Notes: generated by a model not told the origin, from the letters alone. Shown: positions 25,177 to 34,142, counted from the stretch's first letter. The stretch is DNA of 64,000 nt from Sphingobacterium nematocida (GCF_900168125.1 NZ_FUZF01000009.1:109273-173272); one strand, 5' to 3'. Numbers and translations are program-made.

Positions 25177-26358
25177 ATGGAAATTAATGAGCGAAGAGTT
25201 CTTCAACAGGTAAGAAATTTTGAACGGGCCCTGACAGGGTATGATAATAAGGAGCCGTTGGCAAGATACCTAACTCGTTTTTTCAAAGAAAATAAGCAAA
25301 TGGGGTCATCTGATAGAAGGATGACCTCTCGTTTTTGCTACAACTATTTCCGATTAGGCAACGCCTACCCGCAATCAGATCTTGTAGAGCGACTTGTAAT
25401 CGCCGAGTTCTTATGCGAACAACATTCGGATCTTGTTGGACTTCAAAACAAGCAGCTGGCCGATTCTATTCATTTACCGCTTTCCGAAAAATTGAACATA
25501 GCTAGCTCCCAAAAAGATTTTGATCTGGATCGTTTATTTCCAATTACCGACACCTTATCAAAAGACGTCGATAAAGATACTTTCCTTGCCAGTCATTTTA
25601 TACAGCCCAATCTATTTATCCGGATAAGAAGAGGTCAGGAATCTCGGGTACAGGATATACTCCAAAACGAAGGTATCTATGCTGAAACCATCACTGCTCA
25701 GACTTTAGCGCTAGCGAATGGCACAAAGCTTCAGAATATAAAAGGTTTGAATGGCCTTTACGAAGTACAGGACCTTTCATCGCAGTATACACTAAACTTC
25801 ATGGCGTCTGATCCCGGTGAAAATTGGTGGGATACCTGTGCCGCATCAGGAGGAAAGTCATTAATGCTACTGGACAATCAGCCTACAATAAAATTGTTAG
25901 TGTCGGATATCCGTCTATCCATATTACGTAATTTGGATGAACGTTTTCAACAAGCGGGGATAAAGCAATCGTACCGAAAAAAGGTAATCGATCTAACAGA
26001 TGCCAGCAATGTGAAAGCAATAATACAGGATGAACAATTTGATGGTATTGTGGTTGATGCACCTTGCTCGGGTTCCGGAACCTGGGGACGAACACCAGAA
26101 ATGATGCAATCTTTTGATGTTAAAAAACTGGAAAGCTTTACGACCTTACAAAAACAGATTGTCACACAGGTTATCCCTTTCTTAAAGGTAGGTAAACCCT
26201 TAGTTTACATCACATGTTCGGTATATAGAGCTGAAAATGAAGATATAATAAACTATATACTAAGCCACTTTGCAATGCGATTGGAAAAGATGGAGTTCAT
26301 AAAAGGCTATGACAACAAAGCGGACAGCATGTTTGCCGCCCGCCTAATCAAAGCTTAA
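25177..26358 (+). CDS. RNA cytosine-C5 methyltransferase (NOL1/NOP2/Sun, RsmB-like)
   Basis: A 393-residue SAM-dependent enzyme that methylates C5 of cytosine in rRNA or tRNA. The two catalytic cysteines are present: motif IV DAPCSGSGTWGRTPE and motif VI TCSVYRAENEDII. SAM-binding features include CAASGGKSLMLLDNQP and VSDIRLSILRNLDERF. The N-terminal 140 residues are helical, replacing the NusB domain of RsmB (family length 429), so the exact target is uncertain. It begins 6 nt after the lipoprotein stop, in line with a guaA operon. Confidence 0.92.
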   Translation: MEINERRVLQQVRNFERALTGYDNKEPLARYLTRFFKENKQMGSSDRRMTSRFCYNYFRLGNAYPQSDLVERLVIAEFLCEQHSDLVGLQNKQLADSIHLPLSEKLNIASSQKDFDLDRLFPITDTLSKDVDKDTFLASHFIQPNLFIRIRRGQESRVQDILQNEGIYAETITAQTLALANGTKLQNIKGLNGLYEVQDLSSQYTLNFMASDPGENWWDTCAASGGKSLMLLDNQPTIKLLVSDIRLSILRNLDERFQQAGIKQSYRKKVIDLTDASNVKAIIQDEQFDGIVVDAPCSGSGTWGRTPEMMQSFDVKKLESFTTLQKQIVTQVIPFLKVGKPLVYITCSVYRAENEDIINYILSHFAMRLEKMEFIKGYDNKADSMFAARLIKA

Positions 26359-26372
26359 CAATACCATAAGCT

Positions 26373-26840
26373 TTAATCACATTTACTAGGAATTACTAAT
26401 ACAGGACATTCGGCCTTGCGGATGACGGATTCTGAAACGCTGCCCGATATAAAATGTTCAAATCCCGTCCTTCCATTTGTTCCTAGGATCAATAAATCTG
26501 CCGCCCATTCATGCGCGGCAGTAAGTATTTCTTCCCGTATATTACCAATACGGGTAAAGGTGAAAATTTCCTGAGTCGATGTAAACTCACTGGCAAGCCG
26601 CTCTAGATACTCTTGAGCCGCCTGTTGTTGAATTTCGGCCACTTCTGCAACAATAATAGGCTGCTGCCCTAACAGTGGATCTGCACCATAAGATGCCGGT
26701 GAAGTAGGCGGTACTACTGTCACTAAAGCTAGTGCAGCATTTTCTCCTTCCAACATAGCTTTGGCATAATCTAATACTTTATGTGAACAAGGGCTATCAT
26801 CTACTGCCAATAGTATCCTTTGAAATTTGGAAAATCCCAT
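26373..26840 (-). CDS. Universal stress protein, UspA family
   Basis: A 155-residue single-domain Usp. The ATP-binding signature G-x2-G-x9-G-S is present as GTNGRTGFEHFISGSVSES, and the first strand ILLAVDDSPCS fits the family. Such proteins dimerise in the cytoplasm and help survival of starvation or redox stress; the mechanism is not established. It stands alone on the minus strand, with 79 bp to the divergent NlpC/P60 gene. Confidence 0.95.
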   Translation of the reverse strand: MGFSKFQRILLAVDDSPCSHKVLDYAKAMLEGENAALALVTVVPPTSPASYGADPLLGQQPIIVAEVAEIQQQAAQEYLERLASEFTSTQEIFTFTRIGNIREEILTAAHEWAADLLILGTNGRTGFEHFISGSVSESVIRKAECPVLVIPSKCD

Positions 26841-26919
26841 AATTTTTTAGTTTTTTAGAAGTATATTCGTTCTTTAAGAACAAGAACACGTAATTATTGT
26901 TTTAAAAAATAAAAGGAAA

Positions 26920-27666
26920 ATGAGTTTTTCAGCTTGTAATCTGAGTATAGTACCGCTTCGTGCCGAAGGATCACATCGTAGTGAGATGGTTACACAGGTC
27001 CTTTTTGGGGAGGTTTTTGAAACCCTTGAAGAGGGAATAGACTTTGACCGTATACGTCTGGTCGAGACATGTTATGAAGGCTGGATTCAAAAAAATCAAT
27101 CGGCAACTACTAATAATCAGGCGCAGTCGAATCGGATAGTAGACTTATCGGGAGCTACCGCTGTCTCCGACAAACATACCGTTCATTTGATCCATGGCAC
27201 TTCCATTCTGAGCAATGAAATTCGGATAGGAGAAGAGAATTTCCAGATAAATGGGGATCTACGTCAAGCTGTACTTAGTGATTTCCACTCGGAGTTTCCT
27301 AAGTTAATTTCTTTTTACAACAACAGCCCTTATATGTGGGGAGGGCGATCTACAATGGGTATCGATTGCTCAGGCTTTAGTCAGGTTGTATATAAACACT
27401 TTGGTATCCACCTCAAAAGAGATGCCTGGCAACAGGCCGAATCAGGTAGTATTGTCGATTTTCTGACAGAAATAAAACCCGGAGACTTAGCTTTTTTTGA
27501 CAACGAAGCCGGTCGGATCACGCATGTAGGGGTGATGATAGATAATGAAACAATCATTCATGCTGCCGGTCGGGTTCGGATCGATAAAATGGACAATGAA
27601 GGTATTTTCAATGCAGATCTAAACAAATACACCCATAAATTACGTATTGTCAAACGTTATTTTTAA
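26920..27666 (+). CDS. NlpC/P60-family C40 peptidase
   Basis: A 248-residue protein with an N-terminal SH3-like region (residues 1-110) and a C-terminal NlpC/P60 cysteine peptidase. The catalytic Cys150 is in DCSGFSQV, His202 in THVGVMI and His214 in IIHAAGR. Such enzymes cut gamma-D-glutamyl-diaminopimelate links in peptidoglycan peptides. No signal peptide is visible, so it may act on recycled peptides in the cytoplasm. ATG 26920 follows AAAGGAAA. It is the first gene of a three-gene run with a TPR protein and an FKBP. Confidence 0.92.
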   Translation: MSFSACNLSIVPLRAEGSHRSEMVTQVLFGEVFETLEEGIDFDRIRLVETCYEGWIQKNQSATTNNQAQSNRIVDLSGATAVSDKHTVHLIHGTSILSNEIRIGEENFQINGDLRQAVLSDFHSEFPKLISFYNNSPYMWGGRSTMGIDCSGFSQVVYKHFGIHLKRDAWQQAESGSIVDFLTEIKPGDLAFFDNEAGRITHVGVMIDNETIIHAAGRVRIDKMDNEGIFNADLNKYTHKLRIVKRYF

Positions 27667-27683
27667 TTCTCTTAACACTTATT

Positions 27684-28682
27684 TTGAAAGACAACAATCC
27701 ATATTTCTACTTAGCGAGTTCGCAACTATTCCCGTTTACAGCGTCTATACAAACTGATAGAAGGGATACCGATCTACTCGCGATTGCACAGGAGGCATTA
27801 GCACTGGTAGAAGCTGGGCATACCGCCGATGCCTTAGATTTATACTCGACAACAATCGAAAAACACCCGCAACTCCCTTTCTTTTATGCCTGCAGAAGTC
27901 TTTTAAACACGCATTTGGGAGATGAGGAAGGCGCCTTTTATGATTATCAGATAGCGAAGAAACTGGATTTTAACTACCATAATTTTTTAGAGTGGCAAGA
28001 GAATACAGGTGCGATGCACTTGGCTCCAGAACTTGAAGAGCTTAATGAGGAAATGAAACAAAACGATTCTTCGTCTCAATCCTTTATCAATAGAGCAATG
28101 CTTTGGGTACAGCATTTTGATTACGAACAAGCCATTGATGATTACAGTTTAGCTCTCGCTATCGCCGACAATCCCGAGGTACGCATATCCAGAGCTGCAG
28201 TTTTTATGCGTATGCTACGTTATGACATGGCACTAATGGATTTAAACGCAGCTATTGGCCTGGACCCAAAGCTACATATGGCTTTCCTATATAGAGCAAA
28301 ATTATTTGTTGCTGTACGAGAAGATGATGCAGCATTAGCGGACTTTGAGCAGGCATTACAATTAGCACCCGATAATATAGAAATATTCGAAGAAAGAGCC
28401 AGCTATTATGAACGGATAGAAGATTGGCGGGCGGCTATTGCCGATTATAATCAAGTTATATCACGTAATCCAACAGATTTTTATTGTTATGTATTGCGCG
28501 CAGATGCATACGAAAGGGTAGAAGATTGGCAAGAGGCTATTGCTGACTACGATGAAGCAATTCGTTTGAATCCGCACTATTCAGATTTGTACCAATACAG
28601 AGGCACGTTAAAGCAAAAAATAGGAGATGAGGATGGCGCAGCCCGAGATTTTAACACATTTGAAGATTTAGAACAGGAATAA
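27684..28682 (+). CDS. TPR-repeat protein, TTG start
   Basis: A 332-residue protein built from about six to seven tetratricopeptide repeats. Copies with the W/Y-A-x-x-D-Y/F-x-x-A pattern include YEQAIDDYSLALAI, YDMALMDLNAAIGLDPK, DDAALADFEQALQLAPDN, WRAAIADYNQVISRNP and WQEAIADYDEAIRLNP. TPRs bind partner proteins; there is no catalytic domain or signal peptide. The apparent start is TTG 27684, 17 nt after the NlpC/P60 stop. The FKBP gene begins 1 nt after its stop, so coexpression is almost certain. Confidence 0.9.
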   Translation: MKDNNPYFYLASSQLFPFTASIQTDRRDTDLLAIAQEALALVEAGHTADALDLYSTTIEKHPQLPFFYACRSLLNTHLGDEEGAFYDYQIAKKLDFNYHNFLEWQENTGAMHLAPELEELNEEMKQNDSSSQSFINRAMLWVQHFDYEQAIDDYSLALAIADNPEVRISRAAVFMRMLRYDMALMDLNAAIGLDPKLHMAFLYRAKLFVAVREDDAALADFEQALQLAPDNIEIFEERASYYERIEDWRAAIADYNQVISRNPTDFYCYVLRADAYERVEDWQEAIADYDEAIRLNPHYSDLYQYRGTLKQKIGDEDGAARDFNTFEDLEQE

Positions 28683-28683
28683 A

Positions 28684-29118
28684 ATGGGAAAGCCAAACGC
28701 TCACCTGAAGCGGATAAAAGATCTAGCTGCTAAAAACCTGGAAGAAGGCGAAGCTTTTTTAAGTCAAAACAAAAATAGGGAAGGTGTCGTCAGCTTAAAT
28801 AATGATTTACAATACGAGATCATTGTTCTGGGAAATGGAGAGATTCCTTCTTCCAAATCAAAAGTATTATGCCACTATCAGGGACAACTATTGAATGGTT
28901 TTATTTTTGATAGTTCCTATCAGCGAAAGCGTCCAGAAGCGCTGCTGATAAAGGAATTAATACGCGGTTGGCAACAAGCATTGTTGTTAATGCCTTTGGG
29001 TAGCAAATGGAAACTATACATCCATCCCCGCCTGGCTTATGGATTTGAATCGATAACCAAAGAGAGCGGGGGCAATTGCACCTTAATATTTGATATTGAA
29101 TTGATTGCCATTTTATAA
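28684..29118 (+). CDS. FKBP-type peptidyl-prolyl cis-trans isomerase
   Basis: A 144-residue PPIase. A helical N-terminus (residues 1-40, ending NREGVVSLNNDLQYEII) leads into one FKBP domain: VLCHYQGQLLNGFIFDSSY, LIRGWQQALLLMPLGSKWKLYIHPRLAYGFE and TLIFDIELIAI. Key FKBP positions (Tyr, Phe, Asp, Trp, Tyr) are kept. Homologues of this size are usually exported, yet no signal peptide is seen, so it may work in the cytoplasm. The gene is translationally coupled to the TPR gene upstream. Confidence 0.92.
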   Translation: MGKPNAHLKRIKDLAAKNLEEGEAFLSQNKNREGVVSLNNDLQYEIIVLGNGEIPSSKSKVLCHYQGQLLNGFIFDSSYQRKRPEALLIKELIRGWQQALLLMPLGSKWKLYIHPRLAYGFESITKESGGNCTLIFDIELIAIL

Positions 29119-29122
29119 CATA

Positions 29123-29173
29123 TTATACCAATAACGTTGTTTGTCAACGAGGAGTACAGCGCTATTGGTATAA
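29123..29173. repeat. Nested inverted repeat between convergent genes
   Basis: TTATACCAATA (29123-29133) is the exact complement of TATTGGTATAA (29163-29173). Inside, CGTTG and CAACG (29135-29149) pair as well. The structure could terminate both converging operons, although there is no T-run. Confidence 0.6.
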
Positions 29174-29193
29174 CTAACTATTACTGATAAAGC

Positions 29194-30027
29194 CTAAATT
29201 TCCGACAGTTTAAAGATATCCTTAACTCTTACTCCTTTTTCTGTATGTTGCAATGTACAACATTCGTTCGCTGCATCATGCTCGAAGAAGAGAATATACT
29301 CTTTGTCAACAATTTCTTGCCAATAAGACTGACGCTCTTCCATTGTAGTCAGTGGTCGCACGTCATAGCTCATGACATACGGCAGGGGTATATGACCTAC
29401 TGAAGGTAGTAAGTCTGCCATATAGAGTATCGTCTTGCCCTTATAATTAATTTGAGGAAGCATCATCGCTTCTGTATGTCCGAAGGCATAGCGTACATCA
29501 ATATTTTTATCATAGGCATCTCCTTCCTTAAGGAAATTCAATTGACCACTCTCCTGGATAGGAAGTATATTCTCCTTTAAAAAAGAAGCCTTTTCGCGCG
29601 GATTGGGATTTATGGCCCAATCCCACTGTCGCTCATTAGACCAGAAATGTGCATTCTTGAACGCAGGAACAAGTTTATTACCATCACGCATTATAGCTCC
29701 GCCACAATGATCAAAATGAAGGTGAGTAAGAAACACGTCTGTAATATCGTTTCGGTGAAAACCATACTTTGCCAAGGACTTATCCAGTGTATCATCCCCA
29801 TGCAGGTAATAATGACTAAAAAACTTATCGTCCTGCTTATCACCTAAGGCAGTGTCAACGAGTGTAAGTCTCTTTCCATCTTCGATAAGCAACAAACGAT
29901 TGGCCCAGGTACATAGATTGTTGGCGTCGGCTGGATTAGTACGTTGCCATATCGATTTTGGAACTACGCCAAACATAGCACCGCCATCCAATTTAAAATA
30001 CCCCGTATCTATACTGTACAACTTCAT
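29194..30027 (-). CDS. MBL-fold metallohydrolase
   Basis: A 277-residue (from ATG 30027) metallo-beta-lactamase-fold enzyme. The zinc motif HLHFDHCGG, the later AFGHTEAM, and the ADLLP aspartate strand are all present. The layout (FWSNERQWDWAINPN insertion) resembles the quorum-quenching lactonase/MBL group, so an ester or lactone substrate is possible. There is no signal peptide. ATG 30051 is an alternative eight codons upstream. It lies 55 nt after the GshB-like gene and is probably the last gene of that operon. Confidence 0.88.
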   Translation of the reverse strand: MKLYSIDTGYFKLDGGAMFGVVPKSIWQRTNPADANNLCTWANRLLLIEDGKRLTLVDTALGDKQDDKFFSHYYLHGDDTLDKSLAKYGFHRNDITDVFLTHLHFDHCGGAIMRDGNKLVPAFKNAHFWSNERQWDWAINPNPREKASFLKENILPIQESGQLNFLKEGDAYDKNIDVRYAFGHTEAMMLPQINYKGKTILYMADLLPSVGHIPLPYVMSYDVRPLTTMEERQSYWQEIVDKEYILFFEHDAANECCTLQHTEKGVRVKDIFKLSEI

Positions 30028-30082
30028 CTTCTTGTTTTTTGGTTTCAACAAACCTACATAAAATGCAAGATATTCGCGAGGA

Positions 30083-31087
30083 TCACCTATAAAATGTGCT
30101 GACTTTGGCCTCTAAATGTTGAATGATATGGCCTACAAAATCTCTTCCGCTCAGATGTGCTGCCAATCCCAACGCTCCTGGGCTAAAAACATTAATTTCC
30201 ATTATCTTATCTCCCACGATATCCAAGCCAACAAAGTACATACCATCTTCTCGTATTTTGGCGCTAACCTCATTTACCAGATGAAGCACCGTTGCATCGA
30301 TCATAGCTTTTACCGCTTTAGCTCCTTGATGTATATTACTTCGGATCTCGCCATCTTGCTGCACACGCTGTACAGCCGCATACTCACCGTCCAGAATTAT
30401 AGGTTGGCCATCCAGCACAAAAAAACGAAGATCACCTTTGGTCGCTTCTGGCAAATACTCCTGCGCGATCACATAACCATCACGGGCTATCACTTCAACG
30501 GTTTGCTTGAGGTTATGCTGTTCATCCGGTGTGATTAAGAACACGTTCTTTCCTCCGGAACCTTTTACAGGCTTCAATATTATTTTATCATTTTGGGATT
30601 CCATAAAATCTAATACATCCGAGTAAAAACGGGTTACCAGCGTCTTCGGACGCACAACCTTTGGGAAATTTTCTAAATACAATTTATTGCTCGCTTGTAT
30701 CAGTTGGTCTGGGTCATTAATAACAAGACGTCCCATTTTCTTTATTAGTTGCGCAAATTGCAAGCCCATTGCTGCAGCCCAAGGTCTGTTGTACATATCT
30801 AATACAGGGTCAAAGCGAAGCCAGAGCACATCGATATCTTTCATATGATAACGAACCTTGGCTGTGCTTCTGAGCTCGGCGAGCATCTCTTCTTTTGAAG
30901 CTATCTGACTATTTTGTTCTATAACCCGAGCATGAGCTTCAATATGTTTATCGTCTACATAAACAAAATCAGCGAGCCCTATATAGATGATAGAATGTCC
31001 TCGTTGTAACGCATTATAGGCAAGAAGCGTTGTTGTAAAACCATTCTCTTCTTTGTGTGTCTGGTTAATCAAAAATGCTATATTCAT
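30083..31087 (-). CDS. GshB-like ATP-grasp ligase
   Basis: A 334-residue ATP-grasp enzyme of the prokaryotic glutathione synthetase group. The N-terminal fold starts MNIAFLINQ. The ATP lid is IILKPVKGSGGKNVF, followed by IAQEYLPEATKGDLRFFVLDG and the Mg-binding MEINVFSPGALG. Such ligases activate a carboxylate as acyl phosphate and join it to an amine. No gshA or other glutathione gene is in the window. Its neighbours suggest a different amide product, so I leave the symbol blank. It starts 12 nt after the QEGLA gene. Confidence 0.85.
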   Translation of the reverse strand: MNIAFLINQTHKEENGFTTTLLAYNALQRGHSIIYIGLADFVYVDDKHIEAHARVIEQNSQIASKEEMLAELRSTAKVRYHMKDIDVLWLRFDPVLDMYNRPWAAAMGLQFAQLIKKMGRLVINDPDQLIQASNKLYLENFPKVVRPKTLVTRFYSDVLDFMESQNDKIILKPVKGSGGKNVFLITPDEQHNLKQTVEVIARDGYVIAQEYLPEATKGDLRFFVLDGQPIILDGEYAAVQRVQQDGEIRSNIHQGAKAVKAMIDATVLHLVNEVSAKIREDGMYFVGLDIVGDKIMEINVFSPGALGLAAHLSGRDFVGHIIQHLEAKVSTFYR

Positions 31088-31099
31088 AGGGGGGAATTA

Positions 31100-32935
31100 C
31101 TATTGTATTAATTTAAATATACTTCCTTCGTTTTTAATAAAATCCAATTGTTCGTCATAAGTGCCGCTTAGATACCGAGGCGTGATAACGGGCATATTCA
31201 TATAACCACGCTGAATCAGATCCTGAATAATGGGAATGTAGTCTTCTCGTATCTTTCCCACAGTAAGTAGCTTCAGATCCTGACCGTTTTTAATATAGGA
31301 GATGAGTTCTATCAACCCTTGGAGATATAGCGCATCCTTCGTCAAACCACCGCCACGATATACACGCATCGTTATATTAAACGACATTTCGTCGCTGAAT
31401 TGGTAATCTTCCATCAAAAGAGCAAATGTATCCATAAAGCTATGGCCCATCAACATATTGCGCACGGCTATAACACGACCTGCCAATATACGTAACCGCT
31501 GATTGGACAATCCGCCTATCAAGTACTCGGAGAGCACGGCCAATCCTTCCTGTAATTGTTCGTAGCCTGGCACCCCCAGACTAAACAGCTGTAAGGGCTG
31601 CGCCTTTCCATTAAAGTAAGTGGCGATATGTGTACCAACCTCATGTTGGATCAATGCTGGAGCACGCTCTGGCGATATTTGATAATCGGCTCCAATATTC
31701 AGAACGCCTCTATTGACCATCACGCCGGATATGTCTGAGCGCACGCGGACAGTAGTATGAAAATCCGGGGCTTGACTACTCAGATATGCTATTTCCTCTC
31801 TGGCCAGTTGAGCGAACTCCCGGGCATTGAGTTTTTTCTCTGCTCGGGATGTTGGCATAGTATTATGAGCGATAACCGTCAATATAGATTGTGCGATTTG
31901 TAATAGCTTATCGCTTACATTACCAAATATTTGCAGACTACCATGCATGAAATCTTCCGTATTCCGATCGGCCAGCATACTCATCATCTCGTCCAGTTCC
32001 CGACGCTTGTCCCGAAATAAGTAAGCAATTGTCGGATCATAAATATCTTCAATACGAAGATTATACAGATTACGTTTGACCAAATCGGGATCGATAGGCA
32101 TGGGCCTATATTGAAACACGGGCATTTTGCTAAATCTCGATTTTTTGAAGGACTCCCAAGCCTCAGGAACATTAACAGGTGTCACCAATAACAGAAAGTC
32201 AAAACGTTGGCTCTCTGCTGTAAGCGCCCGATCAATCTCAAATACATTGGATGTAATTTCCTTACGAAGATTAAACCGAAACGTGGCTGGATTTTGATCT
32301 GTAAACAAACGTACATATTCAAAAAATACGCGTAACAAAATCTTGCCCAGTGATTCTCGATAATGTCGTAATAAAATAGGGAGGTAATCGCCATTACTCA
32401 ACTGATAGCTCTTACGAACTGACATCCCAATGATATAAATGCTCTTTTCAAGCGATTCTTTTAGACTAAAAATACGGTCGCAATCCGGTGGGCATGGCAA
32501 CTCTTTCAATTTTTGAATTTCAGAAACAATATCCTGGGCTTCTGTTTGGAGATTTTTGTGCATATACTCTGCCAATGGTAAAATGCCCTTCTGACCGACC
32601 AAGATACTTACATCTGTAGATTGGTCCGGTAATCCGCTCCACACCTCTACCAATAGACAGGAACCAAATTGCTCTTGGATACCAACCGCTATCTTTCGCA
32701 GTAAGATTTCGACATCGGCACTATCCCGTTGGATAATGATACTGGCCAACTGTGACTTCGCCAAATTGGATAACATTTTATCTTTTGATCCAATTGGGTG
32801 CCTATAAATAAATACACAGGGTACAATTTTTCTAAAGACCAATTTTCCAATATTGGGAATCTGAACATGAAAAGGTTCTTTTGCCTTTATAGCACTCCAT
32901 ATAAAGTTTAAACGTCTCTCATCGCTCATACACAA
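31100..32935 (-). CDS. QEGLA/DUF1704-family putative zinc carboxypeptidase
   Basis: A 611-residue protein. The HExxxH motif HEVGTH is at residues 431-436 and the family tag QEGLA at 462-466, followed by a helical region to the end. This is the 'flavohemoglobin expression-modulating QEGLA motif' family (DUF1704). Its eukaryotic relatives (MATCAP) remove the C-terminal tyrosine of tubulin, so a metallocarboxypeptidase activity is plausible but unproven here. There is no signal peptide. The start at 32935 (or Met3 at 32929) overlaps the end of the upstream gene by 17 nt (or 11), indicating translational coupling. Confidence 0.87.
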   Translation of the reverse strand: MCMSDERRLNFIWSAIKAKEPFHVQIPNIGKLVFRKIVPCVFIYRHPIGSKDKMLSNLAKSQLASIIIQRDSADVEILLRKIAVGIQEQFGSCLLVEVWSGLPDQSTDVSILVGQKGILPLAEYMHKNLQTEAQDIVSEIQKLKELPCPPDCDRIFSLKESLEKSIYIIGMSVRKSYQLSNGDYLPILLRHYRESLGKILLRVFFEYVRLFTDQNPATFRFNLRKEITSNVFEIDRALTAESQRFDFLLLVTPVNVPEAWESFKKSRFSKMPVFQYRPMPIDPDLVKRNLYNLRIEDIYDPTIAYLFRDKRRELDEMMSMLADRNTEDFMHGSLQIFGNVSDKLLQIAQSILTVIAHNTMPTSRAEKKLNAREFAQLAREEIAYLSSQAPDFHTTVRVRSDISGVMVNRGVLNIGADYQISPERAPALIQHEVGTHIATYFNGKAQPLQLFSLGVPGYEQLQEGLAVLSEYLIGGLSNQRLRILAGRVIAVRNMLMGHSFMDTFALLMEDYQFSDEMSFNITMRVYRGGGLTKDALYLQGLIELISYIKNGQDLKLLTVGKIREDYIPIIQDLIQRGYMNMPVITPRYLSGTYDEQLDFIKNEGSIFKLIQ

Positions 32936-33701
32936 AATAATCTTTTAAGGTCTGTACTGTATTTATCAGCAATTGTTTACATGCTGCGATCCGCTGTACA
33001 TCCGGCTCTCCTGTCCATTCATTCATAAAGTCTTTACGAAACTCTATAGCCAATACACATCCCTTCTCACCAAAATTTGCATTAATAAACTGGCTCAAAT
33101 AGCCCCCTTTAAATTTGACATTCTCTCGAATATCTATGGGTTCGCCGTATAACTTTTGCCCCTGAATAGCTGCTACAAAATTATCTGTCAAGAGACGCCA
33201 TTTCGGCGTGTTGTAATAGGTACCGAGGTTTATCTGTGGATTGGCTTCTTTATCAACTTCCTCTCTAGCAGACGTTCGCTTAGCGTTGTAACTATGCACG
33301 TCGAGAACAACAAAAAAGCCATATTTTTGTATAGTAGTCTGGATATGTCGCTCGATAATACGGTACACATCGCGATGCTTCTTGTAGAGGATCTCCAAAA
33401 AAGTGGAGGGAAGATTTTCTTCCCAAACATCTAGGCCCCAAGCTAGTTCGGGACGGAGGTATACGGACTGTTCAATATCACGGTTCAGGTCCAGCTGAAA
33501 CCGCGAGGTACCTACTACAAACTGATTGATCGGCAACTCTGCTATCAACGCGGTATAAGGGTCTTCTTCTCGTAAACGCTGCTTACTATTCAATAATAAA
33601 TAGGGCAATAGATCATCATCTATATGATGTCCATCATGTATGGCAAAAGACCAAAAGGGGCTATCGACAGTCTGAATATGATAACTAATTTGCAATGACA
33701 T
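32919..33701 (-). CDS. N-formylglutamate amidohydrolase-like protein
   Basis: A 260-residue enzyme of the HutG/N-formylglutamate amidohydrolase family, a zinc-dependent fold like aminoacylases and M14 peptidases. Key segments are FAIHDGHHIDDDLLPY, LNRDIEQSVYLRPE, VVLDVHSYNAKR (metal His) and VLAIEFRKDFMNEWTG. It has no signal peptide. No histidine-degradation genes are nearby, so formylglutamate from histidine is not an obvious substrate; an N-acyl or glutamyl amide made by the operon is more likely (inference). First gene of the minus-strand operon. Confidence 0.87.
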   Translation of the reverse strand: MSLQISYHIQTVDSPFWSFAIHDGHHIDDDLLPYLLLNSKQRLREEDPYTALIAELPINQFVVGTSRFQLDLNRDIEQSVYLRPELAWGLDVWEENLPSTFLEILYKKHRDVYRIIERHIQTTIQKYGFFVVLDVHSYNAKRTSAREEVDKEANPQINLGTYYNTPKWRLLTDNFVAAIQGQKLYGEPIDIRENVKFKGGYLSQFINANFGEKGCVLAIEFRKDFMNEWTGEPDVQRIAACKQLLINTVQTLKDYFVYER

Positions 33702-33766
33702 AGGCTGAAGCTTAAATCTTACTAATAGAACAGTAGGAGGTACAAAAAGTTTTTTTTTACAAAAGG

Positions 33767-33795
33767 TGTAACCCTTTTGAAATTGTAGACGACTA
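33767..33795 (+). promoter_or_regulatory. Candidate ECF-sigma-dependent promoter
   Basis: TGTAACC (33767-33773) and CGACTA (33790-33795), spaced 16 bp, resemble the -35/-10 pairs seen upstream of Bacteroidota ECF operons. The operon below encodes an ECF sigma factor, so autoregulation is likely. CAAAAGG and CCTTTTG (33760-33766, 33773-33779) also form an inverted repeat over the -35. Confidence 0.5.
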
Positions 33796-33816
33796 ATGCT
33801 AAAAGAACATTTAAAT

Positions 33817-34140
33817 ATGGAAAAAGAAACAATGCTAGCAGTTATGTCTATAGGACTTTTCGCAGCGATAACATTATCAATTTATTTCATTATGAGATTT
33901 AGGGCCGTTCGCATAGAGAATAACGGCATTCAGAACGTCAAGAGAGAACCCTATGATTGGCAGAAACCTGGAATTGTGGTATTGGGAATAGGTACCGGAA
34001 TTTTCATTGTCGGAATTCTTAGGGAATTTAACTATTTTCATTCGGAAGATTCAATCCCGATGGGGATCATTACGATATGTGCCGGTATTTCTATGATTGT
34101 GGCGAATAAATTGGACAAAAGGCAAGAGCCTAAAGATTAA
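33817..34140 (+). CDS. Small two-helix membrane protein (DUF6249-like)
   Basis: A 107-residue inner-membrane protein with hydrophobic helices near residues 6-28, 51-68 and perhaps 82-98. The sequence (MEKETMLAVMSIGLFAAITLSIYFI) matches the general layout of DUF6249 proteins found beside ECF sigma genes. It might sense membrane or envelope state, but that is inference. ATG 33817 is chosen because the upstream ATG 33796 falls in the predicted promoter. It ends 2 nt before the sigma gene, so the two are cotranscribed. Confidence 0.7.
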   Translation: MEKETMLAVMSIGLFAAITLSIYFIMRFRAVRIENNGIQNVKREPYDWQKPGIVVLGIGTGIFIVGILREFNYFHSEDSIPMGIITICAGISMIVANKLDKRQEPKD

Positions 34141-34142
34141 AG

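Noticed and set aside
30083..31087. Annotation as true glutathione synthetase (gshB)
   Set aside because: The fold fits, but no gshA is near and the operon context points elsewhere. The symbol was left blank.
32919..33701. Part of a histidine utilisation (hut) operon
   Set aside because: The protein is HutG-like, but no hutH, hutU or hutI genes are nearby.
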